Below, piece after piece: positions 1 through 7,700 of a stretch of DNA of 64,000 nt; the first letter of the stretch is position 1; every line of letters begins with the position of its first letter. A program made the position numbers and the translations under genes. Source of the DNA: Leifsonia sp. PS1209 (GTDB lineage Bacteria > Actinomycetota > Actinomycetes > Actinomycetales > Microbacteriaceae). The stretch is from contig NZ_CP051154.1 of NCBI RefSeq assembly GCF_012317045.1, forward strand, positions 1,674,001 through 1,738,000, given 5' to 3'. Below the pieces are notes generated by a model. It did not search any database and was not told the DNA's origin. It was given only the letters and a program-made list of their open reading frames with translations.

Positions 1-122
1 CCGGACCGCACGGCCTCGACCAGCTCCGCCGACTCCGAGGCCAGCCGGGCGATGATCTCGGCCTCCTCGCGCTCGAACACGGCGACGATGGCGCCGTCCC
101 TCGAGCGCCGGAACGGCTTCAC
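1..122 (-). CDS. DUF2017 family protein, N-terminal part
   Basis: This is the first 40 or so residues of a protein that runs off the left edge of the window. The translation begins [20 protein letters not shown] and continues into a helix that includes [14 protein letters not shown], which fits the N-terminus of DUF2017, a family of unknown biochemical function in Actinobacteria. The GTG start overlaps the clpS stop codon by four bases (GTGA), so the two are translationally coupled. Co-occurrence with clpS is the usual arrangement for this family and supports the call. The role is not known; a link to regulated proteolysis is only suggested by the neighbour. Confidence 0.75.
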   Translation of the reverse strand, partial: MKPFRRSRDGAIVAVFEREEAEIIARLASESAELVEAVRS

Positions 123-409
123 TCGTCCGCCTTGGTCAGTGTCGCCCAGAGCCCGAAGTCGTGCATCGCCTCGACGTGCCTCTCCATCTCCTCGCGCGTC
201 CCCGTCGCGACGACCGCGCGGCCGGCGTTGTGCACGAGCAGCATCAGGCGCTCGGCCTCGGAGCGCGGGAAGCCGAAATAGCTCTGGAAGACGTAGCTCA
301 CGTACGACATCAGGTTGACGGGGTCGTTCCAGACGATGGTCACCCAGGGCGATCCGAGCTCCAGGCGTTCGCCGAGCTCGGTCTCTTCGATGGTCGACGC
401 GTCGGTCAC
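119..409 (-). CDS. clpS: ATP-dependent Clp protease adaptor ClpS
   Basis: The 96-residue product is the N-end-rule adaptor that hands substrates with destabilising N-terminal residues to the ClpCP or ClpAP protease. The core seen here is typical: [19 protein letters not shown] (the N-degron pocket strand and helix), then [23 protein letters not shown] and a C-terminal [12 protein letters not shown] segment. The length is normal. The start is GTG with GAGGA a few bases upstream. It lies 37 bp downstream of the trehalase-like gene on the same strand and overlaps the DUF2017 start by 4 bp. Family assignment is secure; the actual substrates cannot be read from sequence. Confidence 0.93.
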   Translation of the reverse strand: MTDASTIEETELGERLELGSPWVTIVWNDPVNLMSYVSYVFQSYFGFPRSEAERLMLLVHNAGRAVVATGTREEMERHVEAMHDFGLWATLTKADE

Positions 410-446
410 GACGCGTCCTCAGGGAGGTGGAACACGGTCACAGAGT

Positions 447-2264
447 CTACCGCCGGCCCCGCACGACATCCCTGGTCGGTTCGTGCCCGAGCCCGAGGGC
501 GTCGGAGATGGCATCCGCCGCCCGCACGAGCGTCAGGTGGGTGAGCGCCTGCGGCGTGTTGCCCGCCTGGGAGCCGCCGGAGACGTCGTACTCCTCCGAC
601 AGCATGCCGACGTCGTTGGCGAGGGCGACCAGCCTGTCCATCAGCTCGCGCGCATCGTCCACCCTGCCGGAGCGGGCGTACTGCTCCACCAGCCAGAACG
701 AGCAGGCGAGGAAGGGATGCTCGCCGGGCGGCAACCCGTCCACCCCGTGCTCGGTGCGGTAGCGCAGCAGCAGGCCGTCGCGCATCAGGTCGGACTCCAG
801 CGCGCGCACGGTGCCGAGCATCCGCGGATCGTTCCAGTCGCAATAGCCCACCTGGGCCAGCTGCAGCAGGGAGGCGTCCACCTCGGTGGTGCCGAAGTGC
901 TGCACGTACGTCCCGCGCTCCTTGTCGAAGCCGTGCGCCTCCACGTCGGCGCGCACCTCGTCCCTGCGCTGCCGCCAGCGGTCGACGGGCCCGTCGAGCC
1001 CGTGGTCCTCCACCGCGCGGATCGCGCAGTCGAACGCCGCCCAGACCAGCGCGCGCGAGTGCGTGAAGAACCGCGGGGTTCCCCGGATCTCCCAGATGCC
1101 GTGGTCTGCCTCGTGCCAGTGGTCTTCGAGGTAGCCCATCAGCGCGCGCTGCAGCGCCCAGGACAGCCTGGTCTCCGCAACGCCATTCCTGCGGCCGTGG
1201 TCGAGGGCGAGCATCACCTCGCCGATCACGTCGGCCTGGAACTGGGTGGATGCCTCGTTGCCGATCCGCACGGGGGCGGCGCCCTGATAGCCGGGCAGGG
1301 TGGTGATGATGCGCTCGGAGAGGTCGCGCTCACCGGAGAGGCCGTACATGATCTGCACGTCGCCCGGATCTCCGGCGACGGCGCGCAGCAGCCAGTCCCT
1401 CCAGTGGTCGACGTAGTCGTCGTAGCCGTGGGCGAGCAGCGCGGAGATGGTGAGCGACGCATCCCGGAGCCAGACGTACCGGTAGTCCCAGTTGCGTTCT
1501 CCGCCGAAGCTCTCCGGCAGCGACGTGGTCGCCGCGGCGACGATCCCACCGGTCTGCAGGTGCGTCAGGGCCCGCAGCAGCAGAAGCGACCGCACGACCT
1601 CGTCGCGGTACGGCCCGTCGTGCTGGCAGCCCTCCGCCCACTTCGACCACCAGTCGCGGGTGCGGGCGAGCGCCTTCTCCACGTTCGGAGCAGACGGGGT
1701 GTGTCTGTGCGACCGGAACCAGGTGAGGCTGAGGTCGATGGTCTCGCCGGCGGTGATCGCGAACTCGCCGGAGTGCGCGTGGTCGGTCGCCCGCAGCGCA
1801 GAGCCGCGCACGACGATGGCGTCCGGCCCTGCTACCGCGATGAGCGCTGGCGGATGCTCGGAGTCGTCCTTGCGCACCCACGGGATGGCGCTGGCGTATC
1901 CGAACCGGATGCGCAGGTCCTGCCGCATCCGCACGGTGCCCCGGATGCCGCGCACCCTCCTGACCAGGTCGGCCCGGCCGTCGCCCATCGGCATCGCGTC
2001 CGTGACCTCGACCTCGCCGCTGTCGGTGGTCCAGGTGGTGACGAGGATCATCGTGTCGCCCTCGTAGCGGCGCACGGAGCGCGCATCCGGATCGCTGGGC
2101 GCGAGCAGCCAGCGCCCGTGGTCCTCCGTGCCGAGCAGCGAGCCGAACATCGACTGCGCGTCATAGCGGGGGAGGCACAGCCAGTCGATGCTGCCGTCCC
2201 GTCCGACGAGGGCCCCCGTGAAGCAGTCACTGATCAGGGCGTAATCCTCGATGGGGAGCGACAT
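447..2264 (-). CDS. glycoside hydrolase family 15 protein (trehalase/glucoamylase-like)
   Basis: A 605-residue cytoplasmic enzyme with no signal peptide. The N-terminal beta-sandwich starts MSLPIEDYALISDCFTGALV and the (alpha/alpha)6 catalytic domain carries GH15 landmarks: NWDYRYVWLRDASLT, the general-acid region GIWEIRGTPRFFTHS and the base region GMLSEEYD followed by GNTPQALTHLTLV. Bacterial GH15 proteins of this length and with this N-terminus are trehalases (as in mycobacteria) or alpha-glucosidases; the choice cannot be made from sequence alone. The presence of otsA-otsB 11 kb away makes trehalose a plausible substrate (inference). Its start lies only 30 bp from the divergent zwf start, across a 16-bp imperfect palindrome. 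Confidence 0.88.
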   Translation of the reverse strand: MSLPIEDYALISDCFTGALVGRDGSIDWLCLPRYDAQSMFGSLLGTEDHGRWLLAPSDPDARSVRRYEGDTMILVTTWTTDSGEVEVTDAMPMGDGRADLVRRVRGIRGTVRMRQDLRIRFGYASAIPWVRKDDSEHPPALIAVAGPDAIVVRGSALRATDHAHSGEFAITAGETIDLSLTWFRSHRHTPSAPNVEKALARTRDWWSKWAEGCQHDGPYRDEVVRSLLLLRALTHLQTGGIVAAATTSLPESFGGERNWDYRYVWLRDASLTISALLAHGYDDYVDHWRDWLLRAVAGDPGDVQIMYGLSGERDLSERIITTLPGYQGAAPVRIGNEASTQFQADVIGEVMLALDHGRRNGVAETRLSWALQRALMGYLEDHWHEADHGIWEIRGTPRFFTHSRALVWAAFDCAIRAVEDHGLDGPVDRWRQRRDEVRADVEAHGFDKERGTYVQHFGTTEVDASLLQLAQVGYCDWNDPRMLGTVRALESDLMRDGLLLRYRTEHGVDGLPPGEHPFLACSFWLVEQYARSGRVDDARELMDRLVALANDVGMLSEEYDVSGGSQAGNTPQALTHLTLVRAADAISDALGLGHEPTRDVVRGRR

Positions 2265-2270
2265 GTCTTC

Positions 2271-2286
2271 CAGTATGGCCGTACTG
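2271..2286. promoter_or_regulatory. palindrome and divergent -10 boxes between GH15 and zwf
   Basis: The 16-bp sequence CAGTATGGCCGTACTG is an imperfect palindrome (arms CAGTA/TACTG around GGCC). Extended by one base it offers a -10-like TACTGT at 2282-2287 on the plus strand, 7 nt before the zwf ATG at 2295, and TACTGG on the minus strand, 5 nt before the trehalase-like ATG at 2264. Both transcripts would be leaderless and would compete for the same DNA. An activator or repressor site is also possible. This is read from sequence only. Confidence 0.4.
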
Positions 2287-2294
2287 TGATGGAC

Positions 2295-3671
2295 ATGACG
2301 CAGTCGGTGACCACTCTCGTGATTCTCGGAGCGAGCGGCGATCTCTCGTCCAGACTCCTCCTCCCCGCACTCGGACAGCTGCTGACCGACCACCCGGAGC
2401 GCTCGGTGAAACTGGTCGGCTCCGGCACGGAGGACTGGACGGACGCGCACTGGCGTTCCGTGGTCCGCGCGGCCTTCAAGACGATGAAGGCCAGTGGCCC
2501 GGCGGTGGATGCGATCCTCTCCGGCACGACCTACCTCAGCGCCGACGTCACTTCGCCGGACGACCTGCAGCGCATCCTCGACGCAGCAGACGGGGTGCCC
2601 GCGCTGTACTTCGCGCTGCCTCCCGCGGTCGCCGCGCTCGCCTGCAAGGCCCTCGAGAAGCTGAAACTTCCCACAGGTTTGACGCTCGCCCTGGAGAAGC
2701 CGTTCGGCACGGACCGGCGCAGCGCGATCGCGTTGAACGCCCAGCTTGCGAAGCTCGTGCCGGAGGACCAGATCCACCGTGTCGACCACTTCCTCGGACG
2801 GTCGACCGTGTTCAACCTGGTGGGACTGCGCTTCGCGAACCGCATCTTCGAGCCGCTCTGGAACGGCCAGCACGTGGACAGGGTCGACGTGATCTACGAC
2901 GAGACCCTCGGCCTCGAGGGCAGGGCGCGCTACTACGACAAGGCGGGAGCGCTGGTCGACATGATCCAGAGCCACCTGCTGCAGGTGCTCGCCGTGCTGG
3001 CGATGGAGCCGCCGTCGACGATGGGCGCCCAGGACATCCGGGATGCGAAGGGCGCTGTGCTCCGCGCCACCCGCGTCTGGAACGACAGCCCGGTGGAGTC
3101 GAGCAGGCGCGCGAGGTACACGGCGGGCACGGTGGAGGGCGCCAAGGTGCCGTCCTACGTCAAGGAGCCGGGCGTCGACCCGGACAGGGAGACGGAGACG
3201 CTCGCCGAGGTGACCTTCCAGATCGACACCTGGCGCTGGGCGGGCGTGCCGTTCACGCTGCGCTCCGGCAAGGCGCTGGGGGAGAGGCGGCGCGAGATCG
3301 TGGTCACGTTCAAGCCGGCCCCGCACATCCCGACCGGGCTGACGGGCGTGAAGGAGCCGACCAAGCTGCGGATCATGCTCGCGCCGGACGAGATGTCGCT
3401 CGACCTGAACATCAACGGCCCTGGCGACCCGACCGCGATCGAGCGCGCATCCCTCTCGGTGGAGTTCGGTCCCGGCGAGCTGCTCGCATACGGGGAGGTC
3501 CTGGAGGGGATCCTCGACGGCGACCCGTCGCTGTCGGTGCGCGGAGACACCGCCGTGGAGTGCTGGCGCATCGTCGCCCCGGTGATCAGCGAGTGGAAGA
3601 AGGACGCCGTCCCGCTGACCACCTACCGCGCAGGCTCACGCGGGCCCGCCGCGTGGCACCCGCTCGACTAG
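2295..3671 (+). CDS. zwf: glucose-6-phosphate dehydrogenase
   Basis: A 458-residue enzyme that oxidises glucose 6-phosphate to 6-phosphogluconolactone with NAD(P)+, the entry to the oxidative pentose phosphate pathway. The Rossmann dinucleotide motif is GASGDLSSRLLLPAL near the N-terminus, EKPFGTDRRSA supplies a substrate-binding lysine, and the catalytic His sits in HRVDHFLGR. The canonical motif is RIDHYLGK, so the lysine after the glycine is Arg here, a modest divergence. The ATG at 2295 was preferred over the ATG at 2289 because a TACTGT box ends at 2287. The gene stands alone, not in a tkt-tal-opcA-pgl cluster, so it may be a second paralogue (inference). Confidence 0.88.
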   Translation: MTQSVTTLVILGASGDLSSRLLLPALGQLLTDHPERSVKLVGSGTEDWTDAHWRSVVRAAFKTMKASGPAVDAILSGTTYLSADVTSPDDLQRILDAADGVPALYFALPPAVAALACKALEKLKLPTGLTLALEKPFGTDRRSAIALNAQLAKLVPEDQIHRVDHFLGRSTVFNLVGLRFANRIFEPLWNGQHVDRVDVIYDETLGLEGRARYYDKAGALVDMIQSHLLQVLAVLAMEPPSTMGAQDIRDAKGAVLRATRVWNDSPVESSRRARYTAGTVEGAKVPSYVKEPGVDPDRETETLAEVTFQIDTWRWAGVPFTLRSGKALGERRREIVVTFKPAPHIPTGLTGVKEPTKLRIMLAPDEMSLDLNINGPGDPTAIERASLSVEFGPGELLAYGEVLEGILDGDPSLSVRGDTAVECWRIVAPVISEWKKDAVPLTTYRAGSRGPAAWHPLD

Positions 3672-3685
3672 CCGGAGGCTGGGCG

Positions 3686-4156
3686 CTAGGCGGCGGAGCG
3701 CTCGGTGAGGGTGGGGATCTCGCCGGTGACCGGCTTGCGCAGGTCGGTCCAGACGGTGATCGGCGCGGGCTCCCAGCCGAAGGCGGCCGGCTCGTCGGAC
3801 TCCGTCGTCGTGTCCGCCTCGACCGTCACTGCGGTCTCGTCGGCCGCGACGGGCTCGGAGGCAGGGGCCTCCGCGGCGAGGTGCTGCGGCTCGGCGGTCG
3901 CGATGGTCTCGCCGGCGGCGACGCGCTGGCGTGCCTCCACGAGGGCCGTCGTGATGCTGAGGCTGACTGACTGGGCGAGGACCGAGTGGAAGATCGTGTC
4001 GGTGTCGTCTGCGGCGCGTCGGGACACGGTCCATTCACCGCGTTCACCGATCAACTCGGCCACTTTGCCGTGGACGAGTTCGAGGATCTGGGCGTCCGTC
4101 AATTGTGGAACCGGAGCCGCCGGAACCGCGGCGGCGTGCCGCCTACGACCAAACAT
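3686..4156 (-). CDS. hypothetical protein with acidic, Ala-rich C-terminal half
   Basis: I do not recognise this 156-residue protein. The first 15 residues are basic (MFGRRRHAAAVPAAPVP), followed by a predicted helical segment of about 60 residues (LTDAQILELVHGKVAELIGERGEW and SVSLSITTALVEARQ) and then a low-complexity stretch rich in Glu, Thr and Ala. The end (WEPAPITVWTDLRKPVTGEIP) looks ordered again. There is no signal peptide or membrane span. The start has a good ribosome site, GGAAGGGG, 7 nt before the ATG. It converges with zwf with a gap of only 14 bp. Function unknown. Confidence 0.65.
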   Translation of the reverse strand: MFGRRRHAAAVPAAPVPQLTDAQILELVHGKVAELIGERGEWTVSRRAADDTDTIFHSVLAQSVSLSITTALVEARQRVAAGETIATAEPQHLAAEAPASEPVAADETAVTVEADTTTESDEPAAFGWEPAPITVWTDLRKPVTGEIPTLTERSAA

Positions 4157-4166
4157 GATCCAACCC

Positions 4167-4208
4167 CTTCCAGGCTGTTCTTACACTTGAATGCAAGTGT
4201 CCTGGAAG
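4167..4208. promoter_or_regulatory. nested inverted repeats ahead of the 156-residue protein gene
   Basis: Upstream of the minus-strand gene that starts at 4156 there are two nested perfect inverted repeats: the inner pair ACACTTG (4183-4189) and CAAGTGT (4194-4200), and the outer pair CTTCCAGG (4167-4174) and CCTGGAAG (4201-4208). Transcribed on the minus strand, the outer arm includes part of the GGAAGGGG ribosome site, so the RNA hairpin could mask translation initiation. It could equally be a protein operator. Confidence 0.4.
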
Positions 4209-4241
4209 AAATCTCAGATTCGGCGCGGACACGCCGTGCGA

Positions 4242-4445
4242 TCAGCGCGATTTCTCGCTGATCTCGGCTTCTTTCGACTCTTCGAGCACCGTGCCGACCG
4301 CGATGACGAGCGACAGGGCCGCGCTGATCCACAGCAGGGGCACCCGCCAGTCCTTCGCTCCTGAGCGGGTGGTCTGGATGGTCGTCCAGAGTCCGAAGGC
4401 GGCACTGATGATCGCTCCATTGAAGATGAACTTGCGCATCCGCAT
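4242..4445 (-). CDS. small membrane protein, two predicted spans
   Basis: A 67-residue hypothetical protein. It starts MRMRKFIFNGAIISAAFGLW, then has a basic polar loop (TTRSGAKDWR) and a second hydrophobic segment (VPLLWISAALSLVIAVGTVL), and ends in a charged cytoplasmic tail rich in Glu and Lys. The second ATG, at 4439, is an alternative start. Codon use (GC-rich third positions) matches neighbouring real genes. It diverges from the SLC13-type permease gene at 4554. No function can be assigned. Confidence 0.6.
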   Translation of the reverse strand: MRMRKFIFNGAIISAAFGLWTTIQTTRSGAKDWRVPLLWISAALSLVIAVGTVLEESKEAEISEKSR

Positions 4446-4462
4446 CCTTTCGCTCCTGGCAC

Positions 4463-4490
4463 TACGCTACCGGGTGCGTTTCGTAGCGTA
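4463..4490. promoter_or_regulatory. 8-bp inverted repeat in the divergent promoter region
   Basis: TACGCTAC (4463-4470) and GTAGCGTA (4483-4490) form a perfect inverted repeat with a 12-bp spacer, between the divergent small membrane protein gene (start 4445) and the permease gene (start 4554). Its position suits an operator or paired -10 elements (TACGCT, TAGCGT). No regulator gene lies next to it. Confidence 0.35.
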
Positions 4491-4553
4491 CGCTCGCAGA
4501 GCCGCGTCGAGAACCGCAGCAGCGAACACACCCACGACACGAAAGGACGATGG

Positions 4554-5708
4554 ATGCGCACCGCGATCGTCGGCGCTGTTCTCCTCCTGCTCGGAATCGT
4601 CGCAGTCGCGACCGGCATCCTCCCCCTGGAGGACGCCGCGCAGCTCGGGGACAGGGTGTGGCCCATCCTGCTGTTCGTGGTCGCCGTCACGGTCGTCACG
4701 GAGCTGGCGGCGGAGGCTGGACTCTTCACCGCCATCGCGCAGCAGACGGCACGCTGGGGTCGCGGACGGGCCTGGGTGCTCTGGCTGCTGGTGGCAGCGG
4801 TCGCGGCGCTCAGCACCATCTTCCTGTCGCTCGACACCACGGCCGTGCTGCTCACGCCCGTCGTCATCGTCCTCGCCCGCCACGCCGGCCTCGACCCTCT
4901 GCCGTTCGCGCTCACCACCGTCTGGCTCGCGAACACCGGCTCGCTCCTGCTTCCGGTGTCGAACCTGACCAACCTGCTGGCCCAGCACGCGATGGGGGAT
5001 CCGAGCCCGCTGCAGTTCGCCGCGCTCACCGCAGCGCCCGCCATCGTGGCGATCATCGTGCCCGTCGTCGCGATCTTCCTAATCTACCGCCGCCGCCTGC
5101 TCACCCGCTACGAGACCGGGGGCATCGACGGCATCGAAGACCCCGTGCTGTTCTGGTGGAGCGCCGCCGTGGTGGTCGCGCTCGTGCCTCTACTGGTGTC
5201 CGGCATCCCGGTGTGGATGCCCGCGACGGGGGCCGCCGTGGTCCTCGGCGTGGTGTTCCTGGTGCGCCGCCGCTCGGTGCTCCGGTTCGGGCTGGTGCCG
5301 TGGCAGCTCGTCGTGCTGGCGTCCGGTCTGTTCCTGTTCATCGAGGCGCTGCACTCCGTCGGCCTGGGCGAGCTGCTCGCCGTGGTGTCGGGGACGGGGG
5401 ATTCGCCGCTCGCGCTGCTGCGGCTGTCGCTGACCGGGATGGTCGGCGCGAACGCCATCGACAACCTCCCCGCCTACCTCGCCCTCGAACCGGTCGCCGG
5501 CAGCCCGGCGCGGCTCGTCGCGCTGCTGATCGGCGTGAACGCCGGGCCGCTGATCACCCCGTGGGCGTCGCTGGCCACGCTGCTCTGGCACCAGAGGCTC
5601 ACGTCGCTCGACGTCGAGATCCGCTGGAGCCGCTACATCCTCCTCGGCGCCATCGTCGCGCCGCTCACCGTCATCCTCGCGACGCTCGCCCTCATCGCCA
5701 CGCTCTGA
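4554..5708 (+). CDS. SLC13/ArsB-NhaD superfamily permease
   Basis: A 384-residue integral membrane protein with about ten hydrophobic segments, beginning MRTAIVGAVLLLLGIVAVAT. The pattern LDTTAVLLTPVVIVLARHAG, then VWLANTGSLLLPVSNLTNLL and, in the second half, GANAIDNLPAYLAL with GVNAGPLITPWASLATLLW, is the inverted-repeat signature of the ion transporter superfamily that includes ArsB, NhaD and citrate/dicarboxylate carriers. Some homologues export arsenite, but no arsR or arsC is nearby, so the substrate is unknown. The start ATG follows GAAAGGACG at good spacing. The gene converges with the YhgE gene; a long hairpin separates the two stop codons. Confidence 0.8.
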   Translation: MRTAIVGAVLLLLGIVAVATGILPLEDAAQLGDRVWPILLFVVAVTVVTELAAEAGLFTAIAQQTARWGRGRAWVLWLLVAAVAALSTIFLSLDTTAVLLTPVVIVLARHAGLDPLPFALTTVWLANTGSLLLPVSNLTNLLAQHAMGDPSPLQFAALTAAPAIVAIIVPVVAIFLIYRRRLLTRYETGGIDGIEDPVLFWWSAAVVVALVPLLVSGIPVWMPATGAAVVLGVVFLVRRRSVLRFGLVPWQLVVLASGLFLFIEALHSVGLGELLAVVSGTGDSPLALLRLSLTGMVGANAIDNLPAYLALEPVAGSPARLVALLIGVNAGPLITPWASLATLLWHQRLTSLDVEIRWSRYILLGAIVAPLTVILATLALIATL

Positions 5709-5720
5709 CCCGCCCCGCTC

Positions 5721-5798
5721 CCCAAGCCATCGAGTCCGAACTTATTCACGCGACACGCCGGGCGCAGGCGTGAACAACTTCGGACTCGATTGCTTGGG
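5721..5798. terminator. 31-bp inverted repeat between convergent genes
   Basis: The arms 5721-5751 and 5768-5798 match at 28 of 31 positions (mismatches at three places) with a 16-nt loop. The hairpin lies exactly between the stop codons of the SLC13-type permease gene (5708) and the YhgE gene (5799). It has short T or A runs only, so it is not a classic U-tract terminator, but a bidirectional terminator role is reasonable. The loop contains GACACGCC, which is also seen in the repeat array near 62 kb. Confidence 0.6.
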
Positions 5799-7700
5799 TT
5801 ACTCGGCGGGGAGCAGCTGGGCGACGCGCACGATGCGCCGGCGCGCCACGGCGATGGCGGAGATGGCGAACCCGACAGCCGCCCAGAGCAGGAGCGCTCC
5901 GAGGCCGCGCCAGACGCCGTCCGTCGACTCGACGACGCCGCGGAACGCCGTGATCGCCGCCGAGGTGGGCATCCACTGGACCGCGCTGGAGAAGAACCCC
6001 GGCACGGTCGACACGATCCCGGAGGCGAGGGTCACCACCACCACGAGCATCGAGACGAACCGCCCGACCCCGCCGAGGAGGGCGACCAGCCCGTGGTTCA
6101 CGGCGGCGAACGCCACGCCCACCGCCACCGCCACCCCGGCGAAGCCGAACCAGTGGCCCACGTCGAGACCGAGCGCGAACTGCATCACGCCCGCCACGAA
6201 CACGCCCTGGATCGCGCCGATCGCCGCGGCGGGCAGGAACCCGTCGAGCGCGATGCGACCGGATGCGCGCGTCGTCAGCAGTGCGCGGCGGGAGACCGCC
6301 TGCAGCACCAGGAACGTCGCGAGGGCACCGAGCCAGAGCGCGACGGCGCCGAACAACGGGATGCTGGTCTGCCCGAATCCGCTCGTGCCTTCACTGTTCT
6401 GCGTGACCGGCTGTGAGGCGACGGTCGCGAGGTTGGAGCGCTCGTCGCTCGAATAGCTGGGCAACTTGTCCGCCGCCTCCTTCAGCCCGGAGGCGAGGGA
6501 TGCCGTGCCTGCGCTGGTCTGGTCCGCCCCGGTCGCGAGCCCGGCGACGCCCGTCGCGAGCTGCTGTGTGCCGCTCGCGAGAGACGACGCTCCCGACGCG
6601 GACTGCGACGCCCCGGAGGCGAGCTGGCTCGCACCGGATGCGCTCTGGCCGATCCCGGCCGTGAGCGCCGGCATCCCCGCTGCCAGCTGCTGGGTGCCCG
6701 CGGCGACGGAACCCGCCGCATCCACCAGGCTGGGGGAGCCGCCCTGGCCGGTGGTCATGCCGGCGATGGTCTGGGTGATGCCCGCGCAGATCGGGTCGTT
6801 CGGGCCGTGGACGGCCGCGCATCCCGCTGCCAGTTTCTGCAGCCCGGCGACGGTGGCGTTCACACCGCTCGACACCCCGGCCGTTCCCGCGGCGAGCTGC
6901 TGGGTCTGCTCGGGGAGTGCTGCGGTCTGCTGCTGCAGCGTGGTCAGTCCGCCGGCGAGCGACGCGACGCCGTCGGAGAGCTGGCCGACGCCGCTCGAGA
7001 GCGCTGAGGCCCCGGACGCGAGCTGACTGGAGGCGTCACTCAATTGGTGCGCGCCGGACGCCAGCTGCGACGCCCCGCCGGACAGCTCGGTCGCCCCGCT
7101 CGCGGCCTTCGCGATCTGGTCGTGCAGCGTGTTGAAGCCGACGTAGACGTTCTCCAGGTAGGTGGAGGTGAGCTGCGTGTTCAGCACCGAGGTCGCCGTC
7201 GTGGTCACGGCCTGGCTGATCGCGGGGTCGACGAGCTTCGACTTCTCGCTGGACTGCACGTCGATGGTCGCCTGCTCGGCGTCGGCGGCAGAGCCGGACG
7301 GCGACGTCGCGGCCTTCGAGAAGTCTTTGGGGATGGTCACGACCGAGACGTACGTCCCATCGGCGAGCCCGGCGTCGGCGTCCTTCTTGTCGGTGAGCAC
7401 CCAGCTGTAGTTGTCCGACTTCCCGTTGAGGAGTCCGGCGGACAGCTGTCGCCCGAGCGGGACGGTCTGGCCGTTGATCTCCACAGGCTGGTCGAGGTTG
7501 ACGACGGCGGCCTTCACATCGCTGAGGCGCTCGGTCGGGTTCCAGAGCGCCCAGACGAGTAGCCCGCCGATCACCAGCGGCACTAGCAGCAGACCGGCGA
7601 TGGTGAGCCAGGTGACGCGCTTGTCGGAGCGCATCCGTTCCAGGGAGAACAGCGAGCGCGGGCGGCGGAGCGGCGTGGTCGGGGAGGTCGGGGTGGTCAT
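5799..7700 (-). CDS. YhgE/Pip domain-containing membrane protein
   Basis: A 633-residue protein of the YhgE/phage infection protein family (ABC-2-type fold). After a basic cytoplasmic N-terminus there is one span (TIAGLLLVPLVIGGLLVWALW), a large extracytoplasmic domain with the typical KAAVVNLDQPVEINGQTVPL segment, and a long alanine/serine/glycine heptad region made of repeats such as SGASQLASGAHQLSDASSQL, which resembles methyl-accepting coiled coils. Five or six spans close the protein. The start overlaps the stop of the upstream MMPL gene by 4 bp (ATGA), so the two are co-translated. Homologues are linked to export or phage adsorption; the role here is inferred from the MMPL partner. Confidence 0.85.
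   Translation of the reverse strand: MTTPTSPTTPLRRPRSLFSLERMRSDKRVTWLTIAGLLLVPLVIGGLLVWALWNPTERLSDVKAAVVNLDQPVEINGQTVPLGRQLSAGLLNGKSDNYSWVLTDKKDADAGLADGTYVSVVTIPKDFSKAATSPSGSAADAEQATIDVQSSEKSKLVDPAISQAVTTTATSVLNTQLTSTYLENVYVGFNTLHDQIAKAASGATELSGGASQLASGAHQLSDASSQLASGASALSSGVGQLSDGVASLAGGLTTLQQQTAALPEQTQQLAAGTAGVSSGVNATVAGLQKLAAGCAAVHGPNDPICAGITQTIAGMTTGQGGSPSLVDAAGSVAAGTQQLAAGMPALTAGIGQSASGASQLASGASQSASGASSLASGTQQLATGVAGLATGADQTSAGTASLASGLKEAADKLPSYSSDERSNLATVASQPVTQNSEGTSGFGQTSIPLFGAVALWLGALATFLVLQAVSRRALLTTRASGRIALDGFLPAAAIGAIQGVFVAGVMQFALGLDVGHWFGFAGVAVAVGVAFAAVNHGLVALLGGVGRFVSMLVVVVTLASGIVSTVPGFFSSAVQWMPTSAAITAFRGVVESTDGVWRGLGALLLWAAVGFAISAIAVARRRIVRVAQLLPAE

Noticed and set aside
315..2294. 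A long plus-strand open frame running into zwf from 315
   Set aside because: It is antisense to clpS and the GH15 gene, has Arg/Pro/Gly-rich shadow composition, and zwf homology starts only at about 2295.
2265..3326. Minus-strand open frame extending the GH15 protein upstream across zwf
   Set aside because: It is the antisense shadow of zwf; the GH15 N-terminus MSLPIEDYALIS is the normal family start.
4554..5708. Arsenic resistance operon
   Set aside because: Only an ArsB/NhaD-superfamily permease is present; there is no arsR, arsC or acr3 near it, so arsenite export is not supported.
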